Source: Urbifossiella limnaea
Lineage (GTDB): Bacteria; Planctomycetota; Planctomycetia; Gemmatales; Gemmataceae
Length of the DNA stretch: 64,000 bases
Direction: 5' to 3'
Assembly (NCBI RefSeq): GCF_007747215.1
Contig: NZ_CP036273.1
Coordinates: 2,712,322-2,776,321 of the forward strand
The notes under the pieces are model-generated. The model had not been told where the DNA came from. It worked only from the letters and a program-made list of their open reading frames with translations, and searched no databases. A program made the position numbers and the translations under genes. Numbering within the stretch: position 1 is the first letter of the stretch; the number at the start of each line of letters is the position of its first letter. Positions 18,541-28,755 of the stretch are shown piece after piece.

Positions 18541-19035
18541 GTGCGGACACTCCTCGCGCTCGTGCTGCTGTCCCCCGTCGCGCTCGGCCAGGACGACGAC
18601 CCCGTACCGGTCGCCCCGCCGCCGCGCCTCAAGGCCGCGGCGACCGCCAAGAAGGCGCCGCCGCGGGTGGACACCACGTTCCCGGTCGATCCGAAGCCGA
18701 AGCCGGTGTTGAAGGCCGAGCCGACGCCGGTCCCGATGCCGGCGCCGAAGACGAACCCTGTACCCGAGCCCGCCCCGAAGCCGGTGGCGAAGGCCGACCC
18801 GCCGGCGCCGAAGTCCGCACCGGTCGAGCCGAAGGCCGAGCCCAAGGCGGAAGAGAAGACCGACGCCAAGTCCGAGGCGACGGACGACAAGCCGGCTTCG
18901 ACCACGCCGCCCGTCGTGAAGTTTCCCGAGCCCGCGTTCAACGACTACCAGCTGCCGTTGTACGCGCTCATGGCCGTGGGCGGGGTCGCGGTGCTGGTCG
19001 TGCTCCGCAGCTACATCTTCCCGCCGAAGGCCTGA
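18541..19035 (+). CDS. Exported Pro/Lys/Ala-rich linker protein with C-terminal membrane helix
   Basis: A GTG start at 18541 is chosen because it puts the signal peptide (VRTLLALVLLSPVALGQ) at the N-terminus and has AGAGG upstream; an ATG at 18478 would add 21 polar residues. After the signal come about 110 residues of low-complexity sequence rich in Pro, Lys, Ala and Glu (PKPKPVLKAEPTPVP-type repeats). A single membrane helix (LPLYALMAVGGVAVLVVL) and a short cytoplasmic tail close the 164-residue protein. The rigid stalk resembles TonB-type spacers but has no TonB C-terminal domain. Its last 25 bases overlap the end of psuG, which converges on it. Confidence 0.65.
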   Translation: MRTLLALVLLSPVALGQDDDPVPVAPPPRLKAAATAKKAPPRVDTTFPVDPKPKPVLKAEPTPVPMPAPKTNPVPEPAPKPVAKADPPAPKSAPVEPKAEPKAEEKTDAKSEATDDKPASTTPPVVKFPEPAFNDYQLPLYALMAVGGVAVLVVLRSYIFPPKA

Positions 19036-19934
19036 GCCACGGCCGCCGCGAGCCGGGCGTTGGCCACAATGAGCGCCCGGTTCGCGGTCAGTGTCCGCCC
19101 CTCCGTCAGCTCCGCGAGCCGGGCCAGCACGAACGGCGTCGCCGCCGGCCCGTGCGCGTGTGCCCGGTCCGCGTCCGCAAGCGCCCGCCCGAGTGCGGCC
19201 TCGTACTCGCCCGCGGGAACCGCCACGTCCGCGGCACACGGCTGGGTCAGCAGCGCTCCACCGCCGCCGAGCCGCACGTGCGCCGCGAACGCCGCCGCGG
19301 CTTCGGCCGGCGACTCGACCCGCACCGACACCGGCAGTGCGTTCCCCTCGTCGGCGACGGTGAAGCGCGGGAACCGGTCGGTGCGGTAGCCCAGGACGGG
19401 GACGCCGAGCGTCTCCAGCAACTCGAGCGTCCGCGGCAGGTCGAGGATGCTCTTGGCCCCGGCGCAGACCACGAGCACGGGCGTCCGCGCCAGTTCGGTC
19501 AGGTCCGCGGACACGTCCCAACTCACCCCCTCGGCCGCCCGGTGCGCCCCGCCGATGCCGCCGGTGGCGAACACGCGCACCCCCGCGGCGTGGGCGAGCG
19601 CCATCGTCGCGCTCACCGTCGTCGCCGCCGTCCGCCCCAGGCCGACGGCCGCGCCCAGGTCGCGGCGGCTCGCCTTCATCACGCCGCTGGTTTGTGCCAG
19701 CTCGTCGAGTTGGGGCGAACTCAGCCCGACGGTCGGCCGGCCGTGCCAGACCGCGACGGTCGCCGGGACGGCCCCGCCGGCGCGGACGGCGGCCTCGGCC
19801 TCCCGAGCCGTGTCGCGGTTCGTTGGCCACGGCAGGCCGTGCGTGACGAGCGTCGATTCGAGCGCGACGACCGGCCGGCCCGCGGAGAGGGCGGCGGCCA
19901 CCTCGTCGCTTACGGTCAGCCAGTCGGGCGGCAT
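19011..19934 (-). CDS. psuG: Pseudouridine-5'-phosphate glycosidase
   Basis: The 307-residue enzyme reversibly cleaves pseudouridine 5'-phosphate to uracil and ribose 5-phosphate in pseudouridine catabolism. Family signatures are visible: ALESTLVTHGLPWPTN near residue 24 (catalytic Glu), VMKASRRDLG (the Lys that forms the ring-opened adduct), TVSATMALAHAAGVRVFATGG-type core and a C-terminal NRALIVANARLAA. No PsuK-type sugar kinase or fused PfkB domain is present next to it. The kinase must be elsewhere or the substrate arrives already phosphorylated. Confidence 0.93.
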   Translation of the reverse strand: MPPDWLTVSDEVAAALSAGRPVVALESTLVTHGLPWPTNRDTAREAEAAVRAGGAVPATVAVWHGRPTVGLSSPQLDELAQTSGVMKASRRDLGAAVGLGRTAATTVSATMALAHAAGVRVFATGGIGGAHRAAEGVSWDVSADLTELARTPVLVVCAGAKSILDLPRTLELLETLGVPVLGYRTDRFPRFTVADEGNALPVSVRVESPAEAAAAFAAHVRLGGGGALLTQPCAADVAVPAGEYEAALGRALADADRAHAHGPAATPFVLARLAELTEGRTLTANRALIVANARLAAAVAQAFGGKM

Positions 19935-20003
19935 CGTCGCTCCGAGTCGCAGGGGCGGATCGGCCTATCATACCCGCGACCGCGGCACCCACGGGGACCG
20001 GCG

Positions 20004-21005
20004 ATGCATTCGGTGGTGTTCGTTCAGGGCGGTGGCGTCGGCGTGGATCAGGAACTCGCCGTCCGCCGCATTCTCGACGCGGCCGGCGTGAGTGTGCAGT
20101 TCGAAGTTGTCACCGCCGGCCGGGCCGCACTGGAGCAGGGGCTCGACGCACTGCCCGAGAGCGTGTTCGCCGCCGTCCGCGCCCGCGGCGTCGCGCTCAA
20201 GACGAAGCTGCTGACGCAGAAGGGGGCCGCGCCGCCGACGAACTACAACGTCGCCTTCCGCCGGCAGCTCGGACTGCACACGTCGGTCCGCCCGGTCCGG
20301 AACTTGGGCGGCCTGGCGAGCCGGTTCCGCGGCGTGAACTTCCTCCTCGTCCGCGAGATCAGCGAAGACCTGTACACGGCCAGCGAGCACGAGCTGGTGC
20401 CGGGCGTGGTGCAGAGCTTCAAGATCGTCACGGCGGCGACCAGCCTGCGGTTCTTCCGCTTCGCCTTCGAACTGGCCCGCCGCACCGGCCGGAAGTCGGT
20501 CCACTGCATTCACAAGGCGAACATCCTGAAGATGGCCGACGGCCTGTTCCTCGACTGCTTCCGCCGCGTCGCCGCCGACTTCCCAGACATCGCGGCGAAA
20601 GACCTGATCGTGGACAACACGTGCATGCAGCTGGTGAGCCGGCCGCAGCAGTTCGAGGTGATGGCGGCCGGGAACCTGTACGGCGACCTGCTGTCGGACC
20701 TCGGCGCGGGGCTGGTCGGCGGCGTGAGTGCGACCGCGGCGGTCAATCACGGCGACGGCGTGACGGTGTACGAGGCCGTGTACGGCGCCGGTCACGAGAT
20801 GGTGCCGAAGGACAAGGCCAACCCGCTGCCGCTCGTGCTGCCGGCCGTCGAGATGCTGCGCGACCTCGGCGAGGCGGTCGCGGCCGACCGGATCGTCGCG
20901 GCCGTGGAAGGCGTGTTGACGGACGGGCAGGTGCGCACCGCCGACATCGGCGGCACCGCGACCACGACGCAGTTCACCGACGCGATCGTGGCGCGGCTCC
21001 GCTGA
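20004..21005 (+). CDS. Isocitrate/isopropylmalate dehydrogenase family protein
   Basis: The 333-residue protein belongs to the NAD(P)-dependent beta-decarboxylating dehydrogenases. Core motifs are HKANILKMADGLFLD, DLIVDNTCMQLV and NLYGDLLSDLGAGLVGG (metal- and substrate-binding aspartates). The C-terminal nucleotide region reads ANPLPLVLPAVEML. The usual N-terminal signature GDGIGPE is replaced by GGGVGVD (residues 9-15), and the substrate-binding Arg segment is divergent (LHTSVRPVRNLGG). It therefore may not be a standard LeuB or Icd. It is not in a leucine or TCA gene cluster. An NAD-type isocitrate or tartrate-like hydroxy-acid dehydrogenase is the best guess. Confidence 0.8.
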   Translation: MHSVVFVQGGGVGVDQELAVRRILDAAGVSVQFEVVTAGRAALEQGLDALPESVFAAVRARGVALKTKLLTQKGAAPPTNYNVAFRRQLGLHTSVRPVRNLGGLASRFRGVNFLLVREISEDLYTASEHELVPGVVQSFKIVTAATSLRFFRFAFELARRTGRKSVHCIHKANILKMADGLFLDCFRRVAADFPDIAAKDLIVDNTCMQLVSRPQQFEVMAAGNLYGDLLSDLGAGLVGGVSATAAVNHGDGVTVYEAVYGAGHEMVPKDKANPLPLVLPAVEMLRDLGEAVAADRIVAAVEGVLTDGQVRTADIGGTATTTQFTDAIVARLR

Positions 21006-21008
21006 CGG

Positions 21009-21599
21009 CTACAGCGACACCCGGCGGTGCAGGTCGTCCACAACCCAGTGGAACGCCGTCAGGTGGATGCTCTCGACGATGCCCATGTCGTCGAGCGGCA
21101 CGTGCAGGTTGTGGTGGTTGATCTCGCGGAGTTTGCCGCCGGTGAATCCGGTGCAGCCGAACGTGGTCAGGCCGTGGGCGTTGGCCCAGTCCACGGCCCG
21201 CAGGATGTTCGGGCTGTTGCCGCTGCCGCTGATCGCCACGAGCAGGTCGCCGGGGGAGGCGAGGTTCTTCAGCTGCTCGGAAAAGACGCGGTCGAAGCCC
21301 TCGTCGTTCCCCCAGGCCAGGATGTAGGGCGTGTTGTCGGTGAGGCTCAGAATCTTGAACCGCTTCTTGGCGTCGTCGTCGAAGAACTTGCGGGCGAGGG
21401 TGCCCTTGCCGATGTCCTCGCAGAAGTGGGACGCGTTGGAGCCGCTGCCGCCGTTGCCGATGACGAACACGAACCGGCCGGCCTGGTACCGCTCCCACAT
21501 GAGGTCGGCGAGCTTCTGCACCTCACGGGGGTCGATGCGGCCGAGCTCGGCGGCGACCCGGGCCAGGAATTCCTTGGGGTTGAGCGTCGTGCCGAGCAT
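21009..21599 (-). CDS. SIS-domain sugar-phosphate isomerase, GmhA-like
   Basis: The 196-residue protein is a single SIS domain. The phosphosugar-binding loops are FVIGNGGSGSNASHF (about residues 45-59) and AISGSGNSPN (about residues 121-130), close in layout to phosphoheptose isomerase GmhA. The C-terminal helix has ESIHLTAFHWVVDDLH, where GmhA has a metal-ligand histidine. A role in sedoheptulose-7-phosphate isomerisation for heptose or other surface sugars is plausible but not certain. It is convergent with the dehydrogenase gene, with only three bases between stops. Confidence 0.85.
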   Translation of the reverse strand: MLGTTLNPKEFLARVAAELGRIDPREVQKLADLMWERYQAGRFVFVIGNGGSGSNASHFCEDIGKGTLARKFFDDDAKKRFKILSLTDNTPYILAWGNDEGFDRVFSEQLKNLASPGDLLVAISGSGNSPNILRAVDWANAHGLTTFGCTGFTGGKLREINHHNLHVPLDDMGIVESIHLTAFHWVVDDLHRRVSL

Positions 21600-21614
21600 G
21601 GCGGTCCTCGCGGG

Positions 21615-21764
21615 TCAGCGGGCGGGGAGTGCGGTCAGGCCTGAGACGCCGGCGTAACGATCCGGGTCGAGGGCGTGTAAGGCTAGTTTCTCAACCAGCG
21701 TCGCCGCGGCAACCCGCGCGTCGTCGGTCGTGAGCCGTGAGTGTGGTCGGCCGGGCGCCCGCGA
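21615..21764 (-). other. Protein-like open frame without a start codon, in frame after an amber stop
   Basis: On the minus strand, the 48 codons after the TAG of the next gene stay open in the same frame. They spell a protein-like sequence (LTTDDARVAAATLVEKLA, then DPDRYAGVSGLTALPAR) ending at TGA 21615-21617. No ATG, GTG or TTG begins it. It may be the broken end of a longer ancestral gene or a spacer that looks coding by chance. Readthrough of TAG would make a protein of about 136 residues. Confidence 0.3.
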
Positions 21765-22028
21765 CTACGCGGCTTTCGGCCGGGGCTGCTTGTCGGCCGC
21801 CTGTCGGGCCGCCCGGGCGCTGAGCCACGCGAGATCCTCCTCGAGCCAGCGGACCTGCTCCTCCGTCCACACGGCCGGGTCGCTCAGCAGACCCGGGACA
21901 TCTCTCTTCCTGTCGTGGTTGATCGTCACGAACGTACCGTCCGGAAGGTCGAGCGGGGTGTCGAGCACGATCTGCCCGTCCCTCACTACCCCCCTGCCAG
22001 CGAATTCTAGCGGCTCCTCAACACCCAT
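21765..22028 (-). CDS. Small hypothetical protein, antitoxin-like N-terminus
   Basis: The product is 87 residues. The first 45 form a beta-rich unit, GRGVVRDGQIVLDTPLDL then PDGTFVTI, resembling the N-terminal fold of AF2212/DUF104-type antitoxins. The second half is a Trp-containing helix (VWTEEQVRWLEEDLAWL) and a basic Ala-rich tail. Proteins of this kind are frequent in planctomycetes and sometimes precede a PIN-type toxin. No toxin gene is present here, but a start-less open frame continues after the stop. Function unproven. Confidence 0.6.
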   Translation of the reverse strand: MGVEEPLEFAGRGVVRDGQIVLDTPLDLPDGTFVTINHDRKRDVPGLLSDPAVWTEEQVRWLEEDLAWLSARAARQAADKQPRPKAA

Positions 22029-22109
22029 CGCACGCCCTCCCGCGGCCCCGCGACGTTACCCAAACCCGCGCCGCCGGACTAGGCCAACCGCGGCGGGTAC
22101 AATGCCCCC

Positions 22110-24028
<1,919 letters not shown>

Positions 24029-24032
<4 letters not shown>

Positions 24033-24658
24033 TGCGGCAGCGGAGCGGCCCCGCCGACGAGGGCGCGGACCTCCATGCACGCCTGCTTCCACCACCGGCC
24101 GACGGTGCGGATGTCGCACCCGAGGATGTCGGCGACCTCGGCCCGGGTCCGGCCGTCGTAGAAGATCAGGATCATCACCTTCTGCGGGTTCATCGAGACC
24201 CGCCCGACGGCTTCGTGGAACAGCTCCCACAGCTCGAACTCGGCGGCGGCGGCGCGGGCGGCGGGCTCGGGGATGGCGTTCGCCCCGGCCGTGCCGTCCT
24301 CCGACGTGAGGGCGTCCAGCGAGCGGAGCTGGTACGCCTGCCCGCGGGCCTTGCGAGCCAGGTCGAGGAGCTCGCGGCGGATCATCACGCCGGCCAGGAG
24401 GAAGAACTTCCCCGTGTTGTCCGGGCGGAGGCGCTGAAGCGTCCGTAGTAGCCGCACCCAGCCGACCTGCTCGACGTCCTCCGAGTCGGCCACCGGCCGC
24501 ACGTTCGGGAAACTCCGGTACATCCGCCGGGCCAGCCGGTGGAACCGGCCCTGCGCCCGGCGGACGAGTTCGTTCACCGCGGCCGGGTCGCCGGCCCGGA
24601 GGCCGTCGATGCAGCGGTTCATGTGCGCGGTGTGGAACGACAGGGCGGTGTCGGACAT
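24029..24658 (-). CDS. ECF-subfamily RNA polymerase sigma factor (planctomycete type)
   Basis: The predicted 209-residue protein (start at MSDTALSFHTA; earlier in-frame starts at 24700 and 24727 are possible) has a sigma-2-like region, ARRMYRSFPNVRPVADSEDV then FFLLAGVMIRRELLDLARK. A sigma-4 helix-turn-helix follows, VMILIFYDGRTRAEVADILG then CDIRTVGRWWKQA. It belongs to the PF07638-like ECF group that is expanded in planctomycetes, usually regulated by associated serine/threonine kinases. No kinase or anti-sigma gene is adjacent. Its stop overlaps the selB stop by a few bases (convergent). Confidence 0.88.
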
Positions 24659-24727
24659 GGACTTCACCGGGGCGGGTACGAGTCGGCGAGGTGCCGCCAT
24701 CGTAACACCGCGCTGCGGCGTTACCAA

Positions 24728-25666
24728 TTAACCCGATTTGAACGTCGCGTGAACGACCGTCCCGTCGGACGCGAACCGGACCCCGCCGTCGTGCCAGCGT
24801 ACGGGACGGCGCACGTCTCCCCCGGCGACGCGGAGCAGGGCGGCCGCGAGGTTGTCCGCGGCGAGCGCCCGAAGCCCCACGTAGGACGTGGTCAGCCGCG
24901 GGTTGATTTCCACGGCCACGTCGCGCCCGTCGCCGAGGATCAGATCGACGCCGACGTACCCACACAGGCCGGGGACGCAAGCGACGGCCCGGGTGGCGAG
25001 CGAGACGGCCCGTTCGGCCAGAGCCGGCGGCAGCGGCAGTTCGCCGCCGCGGTAGTGGAAGCGGCCGTCGGCCGAGAGGATTTGCGTCGTCGGGAGGAGC
25101 GGCACGTTCCCCTCCGGACCGCAGAGGAACCCCACGCTTGCCGCGACGCCGGGGACGTACTCCTGGAGAATCATCGGCCCCGGGTACTCCTCGGCCGCGA
25201 GCGCCTGGGCCTGCACCAACTCGAACCGGTCGCGCAGCAGGAACGTGGCGGTCGAGCCACACCCGTCGCGCGGCTTCCACACCACGGGGAACGCCTCGCA
25301 CGCCGTCGGGGCGCGGTCGGTCGTCGCGGGTGTGGGGACGGCTCGGGCGCGCCAGTGGTCGTGCAGGGCGAGCTTGTCGGAGGTGAGTTCCACGGCCGCG
25401 AGCGAGGGGCCGAGGAGGCGGCCGCCGGCGTCCAGCACCCGGCGGCACCGGTCGAGCAGGATGCCGTCCGATTCGGGCGCGACGACGAGCGCCCAGTCGG
25501 CGGCGGCGAACGCGGCGGCGTCGTCGGCGTCGGGCGTGACGACCGCGCAGCCCGGGAGCGCCGCGAAGTCGGCGGCGACCGCGTCCCGCATGGCGCGGCC
25601 TTCGGCGTACATCGGGTCGGTGACGAGGCCGCGGGCCGTCAGGTACTCGTAGACGACGACCTTCAC
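24728..25666 (-). CDS. ATP-grasp ligase (COG1821/MfnD-like)
   Basis: The 312-residue ATP-grasp protein starts at GTG 25666, overlapping the purine nucleoside phosphorylase stop in GTGA (25663-25666). Motifs include KVVVYEYLTARGL at the N-terminus, VVWKPRDGCGSTATFLL (ATP loop), QEYVPGVAASV and EINPRLTTSYVGLRAL (Mg-binding Glu/Asn). The EINPRLTTSYVGL signature is what I associate with COG1821, which includes tyramine-glutamate ligase MfnD of methanofuran synthesis and OrfY of methylotrophs. Planctomycetes are known to carry tetrahydromethanopterin-linked C1 genes, so a cofactor role is plausible. The substrate is not established. Confidence 0.75.
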   Translation of the reverse strand: MKVVVYEYLTARGLVTDPMYAEGRAMRDAVAADFAALPGCAVVTPDADDAAAFAAADWALVVAPESDGILLDRCRRVLDAGGRLLGPSLAAVELTSDKLALHDHWRARAVPTPATTDRAPTACEAFPVVWKPRDGCGSTATFLLRDRFELVQAQALAAEEYPGPMILQEYVPGVAASVGFLCGPEGNVPLLPTTQILSADGRFHYRGGELPLPPALAERAVSLATRAVACVPGLCGYVGVDLILGDGRDVAVEINPRLTTSYVGLRALAADNLAAALLRVAGGDVRRPVRWHDGGVRFASDGTVVHATFKSG

Positions 25667-26490
25667 AGGGCCGCGACTACGCGGCGGACCAGCCGGCGCA
25701 ACTGCTTCTCGGCCTCGTTCGCCGTCGCCACGATGTCGGCCAGGCTGACCGGCTCCAGGGCGTCCGGCAGGCACTGGTCGGTGATGACCGACACGCCCAT
25801 CACGCGCATTTTGGCGTGGACCGCGACGATCACCTCCGGGACGGTGGACATGCCGACCACGTCCGCGCCCAACTGGCGAAGAAACCGGTACTCCGCACGC
25901 GTCTCCAGGTTCGGCCCCGACACGGCGACGAACACGCCCTGGTGGCAGGTGATCTGCTCCTCCATCGCCAGCCGCTTGCCGAGCTTCAGCAACTCCCGGT
26001 CGTAGGCGTGGCACATGTCGGGGAAGCGCTCGCCGAGGCGGTCGTCGTTCGGGCCGATGAGCGGGTTGTCGCCGAGCAGGTTGATGTGGTCCTCGATCAG
26101 CATCAGGTCGCCCTTGTTCCACTGCGGGTTCATCCCGCCGCACGCGTTGCTGACGAGCAGCGTCTCGCACCCGAGCGCCCTCATCACCCGGACCGGGAAC
26201 GTGACCTGTTGCAGCGTCCACCCCTCGTAGAAGTGGAACCGGCCTTCCATCGCCACGACCGGCTTCCCCTCCAGGGTGCCGCACACGAGCTGTCCCCTGT
26301 GCGTCGGGGCCGTCGAGCGCGGCATGTGCGGGATGCTCTCGTAGGGGAGCACGGCCTCGGCCGCGATGTCCTCGGTGAGCTTGCCGAGGCCGGTGCCGAG
26401 GATGATCCCCGCGGCGGGGGTGCGGGGCCACTTCGCCCGGACGGCGGCGGCCGCTTCCTGGATCTGGTCGTACAGCGGCGACGGGGTCAT
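25663..26490 (-). CDS. Purine-nucleoside phosphorylase (PNP/MTAP family, trimeric type)
   Basis: The 275-residue enzyme phosphorolyses purine nucleosides to base and ribose 1-phosphate for salvage. Recognisable motifs are GIILGTGLGKL (phosphate loop), PHMPRSTAPTHRGQL, MEGRFHFYEGW, LLVSNACGGMNPQW, the Glu-containing base-binding region VAVSGPNLETRAE and VGMSTVPEVIVA (the PNP signature with Met). Length is normal for the trimeric family. Its stop is coupled to the ATP-grasp gene by a 4-nt overlap, so the two are translated together. Confidence 0.92.
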   Translation of the reverse strand: MTPSPLYDQIQEAAAAVRAKWPRTPAAGIILGTGLGKLTEDIAAEAVLPYESIPHMPRSTAPTHRGQLVCGTLEGKPVVAMEGRFHFYEGWTLQQVTFPVRVMRALGCETLLVSNACGGMNPQWNKGDLMLIEDHINLLGDNPLIGPNDDRLGERFPDMCHAYDRELLKLGKRLAMEEQITCHQGVFVAVSGPNLETRAEYRFLRQLGADVVGMSTVPEVIVAVHAKMRVMGVSVITDQCLPDALEPVSLADIVATANEAEKQLRRLVRRVVAAL

Positions 26491-26561
26491 GGCGGCTCGC
26501 GGTTGACGGCGGCGTCGGCGGGGCGGTACGGTGGCGGCCCCAGCGAATCCCGGATGGTTCT

Positions 26562-27713
26562 ATGCCCTCGTTCGGCCTCGCACATCCCCGGGGGCGGTTC
26601 CCGTTCGAGCGGCTGACCGCCGTGGCGCTGGCGCGGCTCGCCCGGTTCCCGTCCTACCGGGCGCCGCGCGCCGCCGACCTGCACGACCCGACCACCTTCC
26701 AGCCGCCCGCGGGGCCGTCCTCGGAACTGGTGCTGAGCGGGAGGGCGTTCATCGCCTCCGGCTCGACGCGGCCCGACGTGCGACTCGTTGCGGTGCAGCC
26801 GTTCGTGGGCGAACTGGCGGCGTGCCCGCACCTGCGGACGCTCCGGCGCCTCGACCTGACGGGGAACCGCATCGGCCCCGACGGGGCGCGGGCGCTGGTG
26901 GCGTCGCCGTTTTTTGGGGGGCTACGGGAACTCGTGTTGAACGGGAACGCGATTGGGTCGGAGGGGGCGGCCGCGCTGCCGGGTGCGCCGTGGCTGTCGG
27001 GGCTGGAACGGCTGGAGGTCGCAGGCAACGGGCTGACAGCAAACGACGTGATTCGCGTGCTTGATGCGGCGCCGCGGGTGACCGCGGTGGACGTGTCGGG
27101 GAACGCGGCAGATTTCGCGGAGGTGGCGCGGCGCGGGATGCGCGAGGTCGTGGCGGTCGGTTCGACGTGGGGCCGGCTTGCCGCGGGCCAGGCACAGGCA
27201 ACTGGAAGCCGGCCCCACGACCGAACGGCGACTCTCGCATCTCTTGACCTCCGCCACACCCGCGTCCCGCCCCTCGGCCCGTGCCCCGCGTTGACCCACC
27301 TCAACCTCGGCTTCACCGACTGCGGCGACGCCTTCGACGCCGCTGCCTTTCCCACCCTTTGCGTGCTCGGCTTGCGCGCGTGCCGTCTCGCCCGCCCCGC
27401 GATACGGTCTGCGTCCGTCGCCGCGCTCGACCTCAGCGTCAACCCGCTCGCCGACGCCGGCGCCGCCGTCTCCCGCTGCCCGAACGTCACACACCTGAAT
27501 CTCGCCAACACCGGCCTCTCCGACGCCGCACTCGCTGCCGTTCTCGCCGCGCTGCCGAAGCTTCGCGTGCTGGACCTCGCCTGGAACCCGCTCGCCGACC
27601 CCGCCCCGCTCCTCGGGCACCCGACCCTGCAGGCGCTCGACCTGACCGGCACGCGCTTCGACCGGCGCGGCTTGAGGGCACTCGCGGCGCGGTTCGGTAC
27701 AATCGGCGAGTAG
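26562..27713 (+). CDS. Leucine-rich repeat protein
   Basis: The 383-residue protein contains ribonuclease-inhibitor-type leucine-rich repeats from about residue 90. Examples are LRRLDLTGNRIGPDGARAL, LRELVLNGNAIGSEGAAAL, LERLEVAGNGLTANDVIRVL, VTHLNLANTGLSDAAL and LRVLDLAWNPLAD. No signal peptide or membrane helix is present, so it is probably a cytoplasmic protein-binding scaffold. Such proteins are numerous in Gemmataceae and most have no assigned partner. The repeat array is interrupted by a non-LRR linker around residues 190-225. It is followed after 26 nt by a TGS GTPase gene on the same strand. Confidence 0.8.
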   Translation: MPSFGLAHPRGRFPFERLTAVALARLARFPSYRAPRAADLHDPTTFQPPAGPSSELVLSGRAFIASGSTRPDVRLVAVQPFVGELAACPHLRTLRRLDLTGNRIGPDGARALVASPFFGGLRELVLNGNAIGSEGAAALPGAPWLSGLERLEVAGNGLTANDVIRVLDAAPRVTAVDVSGNAADFAEVARRGMREVVAVGSTWGRLAAGQAQATGSRPHDRTATLASLDLRHTRVPPLGPCPALTHLNLGFTDCGDAFDAAAFPTLCVLGLRACRLARPAIRSASVAALDLSVNPLADAGAAVSRCPNVTHLNLANTGLSDAALAAVLAALPKLRVLDLAWNPLADPAPLLGHPTLQALDLTGTRFDRRGLRALAARFGTIGE

Positions 27714-27739
27714 CCCGGTATCACCTCACGACGCACGCA

Positions 27740-28732
27740 ATGGCCGTCAACCTCCCGCCGCACTACCACGAAGCCGACGCCCGGTACAAGAAGGCGAAGA
27801 CGCCCGAGGACAAGCTCGCCGCGCTCCGCGAGATGTGGGTGCTGCTGCCCAAACACAAGGCCAGCGAAAAGGTCCAGATGGACCTCAAGTGCCGCATCTC
27901 GGAGCTGAACGACGAGATCGACGCGGCCAAGAGCGGCCCCAAGAAGGCTGCCCCCGGCACGTTCAAGTTGCCGCGGCAGGGGGCCGGCACGGTCGTGTTC
28001 CTCGGCCCGCCGAACGCCGGCAAGTCGCGCCTCCTCGCCGCCCTCACGAAGGCCCAGCCCGCCGTCGCGCCGTACCCGTTCACCACCCGCGAGCCCATCC
28101 CCGGGATGATGGACTACGAGGACGTGCGCGTGCAGCTGGTGGACCTGCCGCCGGTCACCGCCGACCACTACGACCACTTCGTCACCGACCTGACCCGCGC
28201 GGCCGACGCCGCCGTGCTGTTCCTCGACCTGAGCGACGACGACGGCCCCGCCGCGACGCAGGCCACGATCGACCGGTTGAAGCAGGCCCGTCGCGAACTC
28301 GTGACCGAGCTGCCGGCCGAGGAAGACCCCGCGACGTACTCGCTGAAGACGCTGCTGGTCGCAACGAAGGCCGACGACGAGGCCGCCGACATTCGCCTGG
28401 AACTGGCCCGCGAGGCGGTCGGCGACCGATACCCGTTCCTGGTCGTGTCCGCGGAGCAGGGCACCGGCGTTGCCGAGTTGAAGAAGGCGATTTACGACCG
28501 GCTGGGCGTCATCCGCGTGTACACGAAGCAGCCGGGCAAGCCGGCCGACATGACGAGCCCGTTCACGTGCCCCGCCGGCAGCACGGTCGCGGAGTTCGCC
28601 GGGTGCGTCCACAAGGACTTCGAGGAGGGGCTGAAGTCGGCCCGCGTCTGGGGGTCGGCGGCGTTCGACGGGCAGACCGTCGGCCGCGACCACGTCGTGA
28701 AGGACAAGGACGTGGTCGAGTTGCACCTGTGA
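27740..28732 (+). CDS. TGS-domain GTPase (DRG/Obg-related)
   Basis: The 330-residue protein has an N-terminal helical region (residues 1-70). The GTPase domain carries GPPNAGKS at 89-96 (G1), YPFTTREPIPGMM (switch I) and TKAD at 209-212 (G4). A C-terminal TGS domain (about 257-330, RVYTKQPGKPADMTSPF) completes the DRG-like architecture. The G3 box reads DLPP (135-138) rather than D-x-x-G, which should alter gamma-phosphate sensing. I recall similar DLPP/DTPP forms in planctomycete relatives. A ribosome- or RNA-associated role is typical for TGS GTPases. Confidence 0.85.
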   Translation: MAVNLPPHYHEADARYKKAKTPEDKLAALREMWVLLPKHKASEKVQMDLKCRISELNDEIDAAKSGPKKAAPGTFKLPRQGAGTVVFLGPPNAGKSRLLAALTKAQPAVAPYPFTTREPIPGMMDYEDVRVQLVDLPPVTADHYDHFVTDLTRAADAAVLFLDLSDDDGPAATQATIDRLKQARRELVTELPAEEDPATYSLKTLLVATKADDEAADIRLELAREAVGDRYPFLVVSAEQGTGVAELKKAIYDRLGVIRVYTKQPGKPADMTSPFTCPAGSTVAEFAGCVHKDFEEGLKSARVWGSAAFDGQTVGRDHVVKDKDVVELHL

Positions 28733-28755
28733 CCGCGTGCGACCACAATACCTCC

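Noticed and set aside
21600-22109. Possible selC (tRNA-Sec) next to selB
   Set aside because: No cloverleaf with TCA anticodon and long acceptor/variable arms could be folded in either strand of this gap.
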